NCBI GenBank assembly: GCA_027061995.1
Contig: JAMOUT010000099.1
Span: 1 to 20,800 of the forward strand
Direction: 5' to 3'
DNA length: 20,800 nt
DNA from: Candidatus Aminicenantota bacterium
GTDB taxonomy: Bacteria > Acidobacteriota > Aminicenantia > JAMOAD01
Of the stretch, positions 7,043 to 16,100 are shown piece after piece. The first letter of the stretch is position 1. Each line of letters starts with the position of its first letter. The translations under genes were made by a program, and so were the position numbers. Below the pieces are notes generated by a model. It saw only the letters and a list, made by a program, of their open reading frames with translations. It was not told the origin of the DNA and did no database searches.

Positions 7043-8206
7043 TTATCTGTTTTGAGTTAAATACCTTTTTATACCGAGAAAGATCGCATAGGCGATTTTT
7101 TTCTGATACTGCTCTTTATTAAGCATCTTTTCTTCCGAAGGGTTTGAAATAAAAGCGGCTTCAACAAGAACAGCGGGCATTGCAACATTCATCAGAACCC
7201 TAAAAGGAGCCTGTTTAATCCCCCTGTTTTTTGTCCCGAGTAAAACATTAAGTTCTTTTTGAATAAGAATCGCAAGATTGGCACTGTCTCTTAAATATTC
7301 AGTTTGAGCCATGTCCCATAATATAAGTTTTATATCATCCGCTTCTCTTTTATCATCATCTTTCATCTCTTCAAAATTATTCTCATAAAAAGCCAATCTT
7401 CTCGCCTGCTTGTCTGTTGCTTTTAAACTTAATATATATGTTTCCGAGCCTTTGGCTTTCCTGCTCTTCGAAGCATTGCAATGGATACTTATAAAAATAT
7501 CCGCCTTTTGATTGTTAGCAATGGAAGCTCTCTCTTCGAGCGAAAGATTCATATCCGAATTTCGTGTTAAAAAAACCTTAAGGCCTATGTAATTTTCTAT
7601 GTACATTTTCAGAATTTTTGCAATTTTAAGCGTAATATCCTTTTCATATGTCCCCGAAGGTCCCTTTGCTCCGTATTCGGTTCCCCCGTGACCGGGATCT
7701 ATTACTATCGTTCTTATCTCTTTTTTGCTGTTAAGTCCGTTATCATTATCCGTATTATTATTCATAGCCCGAGTTTCTTCCTTTTTAGGTTTTTTTGTCT
7801 TTGTCTGATTTTGAGAAGTATTATTCTTTACACTATCCCCTTTTTTATCGGAAAAATCAACAACTATCCTAAACGGAGAGTTCAGGGTAAAAGTTTTTAT
7901 ATCATAATCATTATTAATTTTAAAAATAAGCTCTGTATAATCCACCCCTTTGTTTACACCGAGAAAAGAGAGTCTGCTGCTTTCTTTATTTGTTTCAAGT
8001 ATTACCTCGGCTTCAGGCTGAATCTTTATCCTAAATTCCTCATCGGTTTTACTAATGTTAAATTTAAGAATTTTACCACTTTCAATAACAACTCTTGTAA
8101 AATCAGGATGATCCGAATATCTTAATTTTGCCGCGTATGAAAATCCTAAACCGATTAAGATTATAAATATAAGTCCGAAATATTTTAATTTTAAGCTTTT
8201 TTTCAT
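7043..8206 (-). CDS. N-acetylmuramoyl-L-alanine amidase (Amidase_3 with AMIN-like N-terminal domain)
   Basis: A 387-residue exported enzyme that cleaves the amide bond between muramic acid and the stem peptide, acting in cell separation or wall turnover. Residues 1-25 are a signal peptide ending FSYAA. An AMIN-like beta domain (about 26-120, ending in FRIVVDFSD) would target it to the wall or septum. A Lys/Asn/Thr-rich linker runs from 121 to 162 and the catalytic domain from 163 to 385. The zinc ligands His173 (DPGHGG), Glu188 (YEKD) and His242 (SIHCNA) and the catalytic Glu349 (VEAAFISN) are all present. The frame stays open into the tmRNA gene, up to 8263. ATG at 8206 is chosen because it lies just outside the tmRNA and starts a proper signal peptide. 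No strong ribosome-binding site is visible. It heads the operon amidase-GerMN-murI-hpt. Confidence 0.92.
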   Translation of the reverse strand: MKKSLKLKYFGLIFIILIGLGFSYAAKLRYSDHPDFTRVVIESGKILKFNISKTDEEFRIKIQPEAEVILETNKESSRLSFLGVNKGVDYTELIFKINNDYDIKTFTLNSPFRIVVDFSDKKGDSVKNNTSQNQTKTKKPKKEETRAMNNNTDNDNGLNSKKEIRTIVIDPGHGGTEYGAKGPSGTYEKDITLKIAKILKMYIENYIGLKVFLTRNSDMNLSLEERASIANNQKADIFISIHCNASKSRKAKGSETYILSLKATDKQARRLAFYENNFEEMKDDDKREADDIKLILWDMAQTEYLRDSANLAILIQKELNVLLGTKNRGIKQAPFRVLMNVAMPAVLVEAAFISNPSEEKMLNKEQYQKKIAYAIFLGIKRYLTQNR

Positions 8207-8219
8207 CTTATTCAAAAAA

Positions 8220-8564
8220 TGGAGGCGGCGGGAGTCGAACCCGCGTCCGAAAGTTTTCCGCATCAGGGCTCTCCAGATACAGTCTCTTTAATTATTTCAC
8301 CTTAAAACCTTAAAGAGACAAAAAGTTTTAAGGCTAACCTGCTTAAATTTCGCCTTTGAAAACACAGGTGCTTTTCAAAAGCTATCCCGCTTAGTGACAC
8401 TTCAGATATCCCACGGGAGAGGATAAAAGAAGTGGCTGCTTATCTATTAAGCAGCGAGTGCAAAATCGTTTGCAATTATTTTTTTATTCACCGTTTTACG
8501 GGGTAGGTGAAATCCCGACCTGCTCCCTTAGCTTCTTAACTTCCGTCGAAGCCGTTTCGCCCCC
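8220..8564 (-). ncRNA. ssrA: tmRNA (transfer-messenger RNA)
   Basis: The tRNA-like domain is clear. The 5' end GGGGGCG-AAACGGCTTCGACGG pairs with 3' CGCCTCC (7 bp with one G-U), and the T arm GCGGG-TTCGACT-CCCGC follows CGGAC. The discriminator is A and no CCA is encoded (the next bases are a T-run). A pseudoknot follows the 5' domain, with CGGG/CCCG and TTCACC/GGTGAA as its stems. Eleven bases later (AAAAAATAATT, compare E. coli AAAAAATAGTC) lies the resume codon GCA at 8473-8471. The tag reads ANDFALAA, then TAA TAG. The terminal GCTGCTTA and TAAGCAGC form the usual hairpin around the stop. With trans-translation it rescues stalled ribosomes and marks proteins for proteolysis. It lies 16 bp after tRNA-Asp and 13 bp before the amidase ATG. 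Confidence 0.96.
8444..8473 (-). other. tmRNA tag reading frame (ANDFALAA, two stop codons)
   Basis: GCA AAC GAT TTT GCA CTC GCT GCT followed by TAA and TAG. The resume codon is placed by its distance after the first pseudoknot and by resemblance to the E. coli context. The encoded part is 8 residues, compared with 10 in E. coli (ANDENYALAA). The ALAA end is the standard degron for ClpXP-type proteases. Confidence 0.8.
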
Positions 8565-8580
8565 GAAAGGGCAATAAAAA

Positions 8581-8657
8581 TGGCGGGGACGACGGGACTT
8601 GAACCCGCGACCTTTGGCGTGACAGGCCAACGTTCTATCCGACTGAACTACATCCCC
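8581..8657 (-). tRNA. tRNA-Asp (GTC anticodon)
   Basis: Cloverleaf folds cleanly. The acceptor pair is GGGGATG/CGTCCCC and the D stem is GTTC/GAAC. The anticodon stem TTGGC/GCCAA surrounds CTGTCAC, giving anticodon GTC. The T arm has TTCAAGT. The discriminator is G, as required for Asp, and CCA is encoded. Only three bases separate it from tRNA-Val. Confidence 0.97.
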
Positions 8658-8660
8658 GCA

Positions 8661-8736
8661 TGGTGGGCGGTAGAGGACTTGAACCTCTGGCCCCCGGCGT
8701 GTAAAACCAATGCTCTACCAGCTGAGCTAACCGCCC
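8661..8736 (-). tRNA. tRNA-Val (TAC anticodon)
   Basis: Acceptor GGGCGGT/ACCGCCC, D stem GCTC/GAGC, anticodon stem TTGGT/GCCGG (with G-U pairs) around TTTACAC giving anticodon TAC, T stem AGAGG/CCTCT, discriminator A and an encoded CCA. It is the first gene of the tRNA-Val/tRNA-Asp/tmRNA block and begins about 6 bases after the predicted transcription start. Confidence 0.97.
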
Positions 8737-8748
8737 GAAAAACATTAT

Positions 8749-8777
8749 AAAATACTATATTTGGGCGATTTTGTCAA
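8749..8777 (-). promoter_or_regulatory. Strong sigma70-type promoter for the tRNA-Val/tRNA-Asp/tmRNA block
   Basis: On the minus strand, a perfect TTGACA at 8777-8772, a 17-base spacer, then TATTTT at 8754-8749, directly continued by ATAATG. It occupies the whole 45-bp space between the rpoZ stop and tRNA-Val. A start about 7 bases after the -10 gives a leader of roughly 6 bases, normal for stable RNA. No terminator for the rpo operon is visible before it. Confidence 0.7.
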
Positions 8778-8781
8778 GCTG

Positions 8782-9006
8782 TTATTCCTCGGATTCTTTA
8801 TTTTCTACAACACTGTCAATATTATTAATTATATCCTGAGGGATAACCGGAATAATTTCACCTCTCTCAATCTCCTCTTTCGCTACTTTGATAACATTAT
8901 AATCTCTATATTTCACTCGCGGTTTCTCCCCTTTCAGCAATTGTTTAACTCTTTTGGCGACCGCGAGCACATAAACATAAGTATTCATATCTCTTTTTCT
9001 CTCCAT
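8782..9006 (-). CDS. rpoZ: RNA polymerase omega subunit
   Basis: A 74-residue omega subunit that helps beta' fold and assemble. The NTYVYVLAVAKRVKQLL helix (about residues 8-24) is the conserved core that contacts beta'. KYRDYNVIKVAKEEIERGEI follows with the family's A-x-E-E-I pattern. Length is within the normal range for short omegas. An AAGGAGC ribosome-binding site lies at the very end of rpoC and the ATG comes 2 bases after the rpoC stop, so omega is made from the rpoBC mRNA. In many bacteria rpoZ lies elsewhere, beside gmk. The tail is acidic. The small size makes this slightly less certain than its neighbours, but position and motif agree. Confidence 0.9.
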   Translation of the reverse strand: MERKRDMNTYVYVLAVAKRVKQLLKGEKPRVKYRDYNVIKVAKEEIERGEIIPVIPQDIINNIDSVVENKESEE

Positions 9007-9008
9007 TT

Positions 9009-12000
9009 TTATGCTCCTTCCTCTTCGTGCTCTTCTTCTCGTCTATACTCTTTCTCCATAATCTCATACTGTTGATATTTAGAGAATCCTGTTCCCGCGG
9101 GAATCAACCTTCCCATGGTTACATTCTCTTTTATTCCTCGCAAATTATCTATTTTCGCATGAAAAGCCGCATCTGTCAAAACCCTTGTTGTTTGTTGGAA
9201 TGAAGCGGCGGATATATATGAACTTGTATTAAGAGCCGCTTTTGAAATACCGAGAAGTGTCGGGGATCCCATTGCAGGATTTCCTCCGCCTTCCAATATC
9301 TTTCGATTTTCCTCCTGAAAAGTGAATTTATCAACAATCTGACCATAATAGAATTGAGAATCACCTACATCCTCTATTTTAACCCATTTAAGCATCTGTC
9401 TGACAATAGCTTCTATATGTTTATCATTAATCTCAACACCCTGAGACCTGTAAACTTGCTGAATCTCTCTTATAAGATATTGCGCCAAAGCCTCTTCACC
9501 TTGTGATTTTAAAATCTGGAACGGATCCTTAGGAGCATCAATTAAAGAATCACCCGCTTTCACAAAATCTCCCTCTTGAACCCTAATATATGTTGATGTG
9601 GGAACATTGTATTCTTTTTTCTCGCCTGTTTCATTCTCAACTATTATCTTTCTAAGACCTCTTGTAATCTGACCGAATCTGATTTTACCGTCAATCTCAC
9701 TCATAATTGCGGGGTTTTGCGGTTTTCTTGCTTCAAAAAGATCCTGTGCTCTCGGTAAACCACCTGTAATATCCTTTGTTTTGGCTGTTGCTCTCGGAAT
9801 TCTCGCAAGTATTTTACCGGCACTTACCTGTTCACCGTCTTTAACTTCAAGAAGAGCATCGGCAGGCATAAAATACTCTCTGATAACATTACCATCTTCA
9901 TCCGTAATTATTATCATCGGCTGAATCGTCTCATCTTTTGATTTTATAATCTGCTCTTTAATATGTTTTGTTCTTTCATCAATAACATGCATAACGGTAA
10001 TCCCGTCAATTATATCTTTGAATTTAACAAAACCTTCATATTCCGTGAGAATGATTCTTGAATGCGGCTCCCATTTCAAAAGCAAATCACCTTTTTTAAC
10101 TTTTTGTCCCTCTTTTACCAATAATTCCGCTCCATACACAATTTGATAAGTCTCTTTTTCCCTTCCTTTATAATCAATTATCGAGATATTACCTATCCTG
10201 TTTATCGCTATAAAGTTTCCATCTTCGTTCTGAACATATTTAACACCTTGCAATTTAACAACTCCGTCATTCTTGGCTTTTAAAGTGGATGTTGAAACCA
10301 ATCCGGAAGCAATACCTCCGATATGGAATGTTCTCATCGTAAGCTGAGTTCCGGGCTCTCCGATGGATTGTGCGGCAATAATACCCACAGCTTCTCCGAG
10401 ATTTACTATCCTTCCCCTCGACATATCCCTGCCATAGCATTTCTGGCAAATACCGAAATTGGTTTTACAAGTTATAAGAGATCTGATTTTAATCGATGTT
10501 CTTCCGGATTGAACTATTTTTCTCGCTTTTTGTTCATCAATCTCCTCGTTAGCTTCAACTATAACCTCTTTTGTTTCGGGATCAATAACTTTTTCAAGGG
10601 AAGTTCTTCCGAGAATTCTATCATAGAAAGGCTCTATTGTTTCACCATTCTCAATAATGGCTGACACCTCAATACCCTGAGTTGTTCCGCAATCCTCCTC
10701 AGTAACAACAACATCCTGAGCAACATCAACAAGTCTTCTCGTAAGATAACCTGCTTCAGCTGTTTTCAGGGCTGTATCAGCCGAACCTTTTCTTGCTCCG
10801 TGAGTAGAGATAAAATACTCGAGAGAAGTTAACCCTTCTCTAAAATTAGATTTAATCGGGTTTTCAATAACCTCTCCCGAAGGTTTAGCCATAAGTCCTC
10901 TCATCCCTGCAAGCTGTCTAACCTGATCCATCTTTCCTCTCGCACCTGATTCTGACATTACCAAAAGGGAATTCAGTTCCCCTGATTTCTCCATCTCCTC
11001 TTCTATGTTTCTCCTCATCTCTTTAGTAACTTTATTCGTCAATTTTTCCCAAACTTCAGTTATCTTATTGTGTCTTTCATCGGGAGAAATCAAACCTTCG
11101 TCATACTCTTTATTGATTTTACTTACCTCATTTTCAGCTTTCCTTATCATCTCCTGTTTATTCGGGGGAATAAGCATATCAGCCGTTGCAATGGAAAAAC
11201 CCGCTTTAGTTGAAAACTCGAAGCCTATCTCTTTTAATGAATCCAGAATCCCTACCGTTTCTTCAAGTCCGAGAACCTGATATGCATAAGAAACAAGATT
11301 TTGCACCCCTTTCTTCTTTAATTCACCATTCACAAAAGGCATCCTTCGCGGCAATTGACTGTTTAAAATGACTCTTCCCGGCGTAGTCTCTATTATCCCT
11401 CTGATTTTTTTTACGGGACAATTCAAGACATCCTGAGTATCATCAAAATAACTCTCTATATTTTTTACCTCTCCGTCTATTCTTAACAATATTTTTGCAT
11501 GAAGATCAACATATCCGAGGTCATAAGCCAATCGGACATCATCTCTTGTGGCAAAAATTCTACCCTCTCCCTTTCTTCCCTCTTTCTTAATGGTCAGATA
11601 ATAGATTCCCAAAACCATATCCTGCGTGGGAATGGCAAGAGGTTTTCCGTTTGCGGGGGAAAGTATATTAAGCGGAGCAAGCATGAGCTCTCTGCTTTCA
11701 ACCTGTGCTTCTATTGATAGAGGAACATGAACGGCCATCTGATCCCCGTCAAAATCAGCATTAAAAGCGGGGCAAACAAGAGGATGAATCTGAATAGCTT
11801 TACCCTCTACCAATATGGGTTCAAAAGCCTGAATGCTGTTTCTATGCAGAGTGGGAGCCCTGTTTAATAATATGGGATGATATTCCATGGCTTCTTCAAG
11901 ACATTCCCATACTTTATAATCCTCCTCCTCTATCATCTCTTTGGCACCGGCTATGGATACCGCATATTTGTCCTCAAGTAATCTTATTACAAATGGTTTG

Positions 12001-13139
12001 AATAATTCAAGTGCAACTTTTTTCGGTAATCCGCATTGGTTAAGTTTTAAATTCGGGTTTACAACAATAACCGATCTTCCCGAATAATCAACCCTTTTAC
12101 CGAGAAGATTTTGTCTGAATCTTCCGGTTTTACCTTTAAGAGAATCAGAAAGAGATTTTAAAGGTCTGTTATTGGAAGCAAGATAATATTTACCTCTCGC
12201 TCCGTTTTCAAACAGAGCATCAACAGCTTCCTGAAGCATCCTTTTCTCATTTTTAATAATAATATCGGGTGCAATCTGATCTATAAGTTTTCTCAACCTA
12301 TTGTTTCTGTTTATTATCCTTCTGTAAAGTTCGTTCAAATCGGAAGAGGCGAATGTTCCGCTTTCAAGCATGACAAGCGGCCTTAAATCAGGTGGTAAAA
12401 CTGGTAAAACATCAAGCACCATCCACTCCGGTCTGTTTCCCGATTCCAAGAAAGCCTCTATTGATCTCAATCTTTTTGAGAGTTTTAATTTCTTCTGGAC
12501 TGATCTCTCTTTCCCAAGCGCTTTTCTAAGCTTTTTAGACTCAAGCTCCGGATCAACTCTTTTAAGGAGTTCTTTAATAGCTTCAGCGCCCATCCTAATA
12601 TCAAAATCATCCTCATCATATTTTTCAAGAAGTTCATTATACTGATCCTCCGTTAAAACCTCTCTCTCCTCAATATCACCTGACGCTTCCCCTACATCAA
12701 TAACAATATATCTTTCAAAATAAACAACTCTTTCAAGATCCTTTTGATCTATACCGAGAAACAACGCAATTTTACTACCCGGTCCTCTTAAATACCAGAT
12801 ATGAGTTACCGGAGTTACAAGTTCAATATGTCCCATCCTCTCTCTTCGAACTTTACTTTCGGTTACTTCAACACCACATTTTTCACAAATTATCCCTTTA
12901 TGTTTTTTCCTTTTATATTTTCCGCATAAACATTCATAATCATTTATAGGACCGAAAATTTTTGCACAAAAAAGTCCATCCTTTTCAGGTTTATGAGTTC
13001 TATAATTTATGGTTTCCGCTTTTTTAACTTCACCGTAAGACCATGAGATGATTTGCTCCGGCGAAGCAAGGGAAACTTTCATAAAATCAAACTCATTAAC
13101 ACCCATCCCTCGGATGGTTAAACTTTTTTTGGGTATCAT
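9009..13139 (-). CDS. rpoC: RNA polymerase beta' subunit
   Basis: A 1376-residue catalytic subunit. The N-terminal zinc-binding domain has Cys70, Cys72, Cys85 and Cys88 (C-x-C-x12-C-x2-C). The rudder/switch region includes [19 protein letters not shown] near 339-357. The Mg2+-binding loop NADFDGDQ is at 460-467 with Asp462, Asp464 and Asp466. The second zinc site uses Cys817, Cys891, Cys898 and Cys901. The trigger loop starts with MRTFHIGG at 935-942 and is split by a large insertion (about 945-1113) before [17 protein letters not shown]; this SI3-type insertion is characteristic of many Gram-negative phyla. The bridge helix motif [16 protein letters not shown] precedes the trigger loop. AGGAGGGG four bases before the ATG supports the start. 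It is 18 bp from rpoB. Confidence 0.98.
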   Translation of the reverse strand: MIPKKSLTIRGMGVNEFDFMKVSLASPEQIISWSYGEVKKAETINYRTHKPEKDGLFCAKIFGPINDYECLCGKYKRKKHKGIICEKCGVEVTESKVRRERMGHIELVTPVTHIWYLRGPGSKIALFLGIDQKDLERVVYFERYIVIDVGEASGDIEEREVLTEDQYNELLEKYDEDDFDIRMGAEAIKELLKRVDPELESKKLRKALGKERSVQKKLKLSKRLRSIEAFLESGNRPEWMVLDVLPVLPPDLRPLVMLESGTFASSDLNELYRRIINRNNRLRKLIDQIAPDIIIKNEKRMLQEAVDALFENGARGKYYLASNNRPLKSLSDSLKGKTGRFRQNLLGKRVDYSGRSVIVVNPNLKLNQCGLPKKVALELFKPFVIRLLEDKYAVSIAGAKEMIEEEDYKVWECLEEAMEYHPILLNRAPTLHRNSIQAFEPILVEGKAIQIHPLVCPAFNADFDGDQMAVHVPLSIEAQVESRELMLAPLNILSPANGKPLAIPTQDMVLGIYYLTIKKEGRKGEGRIFATRDDVRLAYDLGYVDLHAKILLRIDGEVKNIESYFDDTQDVLNCPVKKIRGIIETTPGRVILNSQLPRRMPFVNGELKKKGVQNLVSYAYQVLGLEETVGILDSLKEIGFEFSTKAGFSIATADMLIPPNKQEMIRKAENEVSKINKEYDEGLISPDERHNKITEVWEKLTNKVTKEMRRNIEEEMEKSGELNSLLVMSESGARGKMDQVRQLAGMRGLMAKPSGEVIENPIKSNFREGLTSLEYFISTHGARKGSADTALKTAEAGYLTRRLVDVAQDVVVTEEDCGTTQGIEVSAIIENGETIEPFYDRILGRTSLEKVIDPETKEVIVEANEEIDEQKARKIVQSGRTSIKIRSLITCKTNFGICQKCYGRDMSRGRIVNLGEAVGIIAAQSIGEPGTQLTMRTFHIGGIASGLVSTSTLKAKNDGVVKLQGVKYVQNEDGNFIAINRIGNISIIDYKGREKETYQIVYGAELLVKEGQKVKKGDLLLKWEPHSRIILTEYEGFVKFKDIIDGITVMHVIDERTKHIKEQIIKSKDETIQPMIIITDEDGNVIREYFMPADALLEVKDGEQVSAGKILARIPRATAKTKDITGGLPRAQDLFEARKPQNPAIMSEIDGKIRFGQITRGLRKIIVENETGEKKEYNVPTSTYIRVQEGDFVKAGDSLIDAPKDPFQILKSQGEEALAQYLIREIQQVYRSQGVEINDKHIEAIVRQMLKWVKIEDVGDSQFYYGQIVDKFTFQEENRKILEGGGNPAMGSPTLLGISKAALNTSSYISAASFQQTTRVLTDAAFHAKIDNLRGIKENVTMGRLIPAGTGFSKYQQYEIMEKEYRREEEHEEEGA

Positions 13140-13157
13140 ATCCCCTCCTAATTGTTT

Positions 13158-16100
13158 TTAAAAATTTATATTACTCTCTTCTTCTTCAGAAGGTAATTCA
13201 ACCTGAAATTTATTTATTCTGGTTTTCTTCCCCAATTCAACATTGATTGACAAACTCATAAGTTCTCTTATCAAAACATTGAATGATTCGGGAAGACTCG
13301 GAGTATAATCATAAGTTCCTTTGACAATTGATTCATATATTTTATTTCTACCTTCAACATCATCAGATTTAGCGGTAAGCATCTCTTGTAAAGTATAAGC
13401 CGCTCCATAAGCTTCAAGCGCCCATACTTCCATCTCTCCGAACCTCTGTCCTCCGAACTGTGCTTTACCTCCGAGAGGTTGTTGAGTAATTAATGAATAG
13501 GGACCTGTTGATCTTGCATGAGCTTTATCTTCTGCCATATGAACAAGTTTCATAACATACATAACACCGACAGTGGCTTTTTGATCAAACGGTTCTCCAG
13601 TTTTACCGTCATATATCTTAGTTTGCCCTGTCTCGGGAAGATTAGCCTGTCTTAACAAATCCCTAATCTCATTTTCCTTGGCTCCGTCAAATACGGGTGT
13701 TTCGACTTTCCATCCGAGAGCTTTTGCAGCCCATCCAAGGTGTGTTTCCAATATCTGTCCTACATTCATCCTCGAAGGAACACCAAGAGGATTAAGAACA
13801 ACATCAACAGGAGTTCCGTCTTCGAGAAACGGCATATCTTCAACAGGAAGTATCCTTGAAATACAACCTTTGTTTCCATGTCTTCCGGCAAGTTTATCGC
13901 CCTCCTGAATCTTTCTTTTCATAGAGATGAATACTTTTACGACTTTCAATATTCCGGGGGAAAGATCATCACCTTTTCTTATGGTATCTATCTTATCATT
14001 AAGTTCCATTTTAATGGATTCAATCTGAACTTTTATTTTCTGTCTTATATCATCAAGAAAAGCATCTTTTTCAGGATCCTTTTCAAATCTGACTTTAAAC
14101 AAATCCTCAAGCTCAAGTTTATCATATATTTTAGCTCTCAATTTATCTTTCTTTTTAAGAGTAAGATCCTCTTTTTTAAAATCCTTTGCTATTATTCTAC
14201 CGAGAGTTTCTTTTCTAAGGATTTTTTTTGCCTCTATATTCAGAATCTCAATCTCCTCTTTCATATTTTTTTTCAATCTCTCAATTTCCTGTTCCTCTAT
14301 CTGTTTTGCCCTTTCATCCTTATCAACTCCTCTTCTCGTATATATCTTAACATCAATAACAGTTCCTTCGACTCCCGGAGGACATCTTAATGAAGCATCC
14401 TTTATCTCAAGAGCTTTGTGCCCGAAAATGGCTTTAAGCAGTTTTTCTTCGGGAGTAAGTTGTGAAGGTGCCTTCGGTGATATCTTTCCGACCAATATAT
14501 CTCCGGGTTTTACAAAAGAGCCGATTTTAATAATCCCTGAATCATCAAGATTTCTCAGCTTTTCTTCTCTTCTTTCACCTTTAAGGGGGAGATCTTTTGT
14601 TATCTCTTCCTGACCGAATTTAGTCTCTCTCGCTTCCGTGGAGACCTCCTTAATATGGATAGAGGTTAAAGCATCATCCTCAACAAGCCTGTTTGAAATA
14701 AGAATAGCATCCTCATAATTATAACCTCTCCATGGCAAGAAAGCGACAACAAGATTTTTACCGAGAGCCAACTCCCCTTTGTCAGTGGTTGAACTATCGG
14801 CTATAACCTGTCCTCTCTGGACTTTGTCACCTTTCTTAACAATAGGTCTCTGATTAACAAGAGTATCCTGATTCGATCTCCTGAATTTTGATAAAACATA
14901 GAGGTCGGCTCCGATATCCTTACTTTCAAAATCCTCCTCTTCCTCATCAACTTTAATGATTATCCTGTTTGCATCAACCTTTTCCACAATACCGGGTCTT
15001 TTAGCCAAAACAACACCTTTTGAACCTTTTCCCGCTATATATTCAACCCCTGTTCCGACAACCGGAGAATCCGGTCTGACTAAGGGAACAGCCTGTCTCT
15101 GCATGTTTGAACCCATCAACGCCCTGTTAGCATCATCATGTTCAAGAAACGGAATCAATGAAGCTGAAATGGAAACCAATTCCTGAGGAGATACATCCAT
15201 GTATTCAACCTCATTTCTCGGCACATAGGTAAATTCACCCTCTTTTCTAACGGTAACTTTTTCATCTATGATTTTACCTTTTTCATCCAACTTTGTAGTA
15301 GCCTGAGAAATAATATGTCTTTCCTCCTCCCATGGAGTCAAATAAAACGGGTTATATGAATATACGGGCATCATTTTACCCGATTTTTTAAGTTTTTCTA
15401 TCTCTTTAAAAAGAACGGATTTTTCAATTATATCATTCGGTTTAAACTTACTGTCACCTGAAGCTATGATTTTATAAAAATCCTTAACAACACCGTTTTC
15501 AACCTTTCGATAAGGAGCCACAAGAAATCCGAATTCATTAATCCTTGCGAAGGTGCTCAAAGATACTATCAAACCTATATTCTGTCCCTCAGGTGTTTCA
15601 ATAGGGCAGATTCTTCCATAGTGCGATATATGGACATCTCTGACTTCAAATCCAGCTCTTTCCCTTTTCAATCCTCCGGGACCAAGAGCTGATATCCTTC
15701 TCTTGTGTGTAATCTCCGCAAGCGGATTCGTTTGATCAAGAAATTGAGATAATTCGGATGTTCCGAAAAACTCTTTTAATGATGCTGTTATAGGTTTTGA
15801 ATTTATAAGATCTTTGGGAAAAACGGATCTGAGTTCCTGAGTTGCAATTAATTTTTCCTTTACCATTTTTTCAAGTCTTTGTAATCCCGACCCGAATTGA
15901 TCGGTTACAAGTTCTCCCACAGGTCTGACTCTTCTGTTTCCGAGATGATCCCTGTCATCTTCAACTCCACCGTTTCCTTCCAATAACCTCAGATAATATT
16001 TAATCGTCTCGATTATATCTCTTTCCGAGAGTGTTGTTTTGTCAAGAGGCTCGTCAATACCGAGTTTCAGATTAATCTTATATCTTCCAACAGGTGAAAG

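Noticed and set aside
7688-8125. 145-codon plus-strand frame opposite the amidase
   Set aside because: No motif or ribosome-binding site, and the amidase strand carries an intact domain with all zinc ligands.
8208-8250. Intrinsic terminator formed by the tmRNA T arm and following T-run
   Set aside because: The T-arm stem is separated from the six Ts by the acceptor strand, so it is not a hairpin directly followed by Ts.
8207-8263. N-terminal extension of the amidase frame into the tmRNA gene
   Set aside because: These codons are the 3' tRNA-like domain of tmRNA read as protein. The in-frame ATG at 8206 gives a proper signal peptide and lies outside the RNA gene.
8474-8491. Longer tmRNA tag starting at an in-frame GTG (VNKKIIA before ANDFALAA)
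   Set aside because: The GTGAA bases are the 3' strand of the first pseudoknot (TTCACC/GGTGAA), and the following A-rich stretch matches the spacer before the E. coli resume codon.
13878-14390. 170-codon open frame on the plus strand within rpoB
   Set aside because: It lies entirely opposite a strongly conserved rpoB segment, its product is a Phe/Leu/Ile-rich low-complexity string without motifs, and no ribosome-binding site precedes it. It is a shadow of AT-rich coding DNA.
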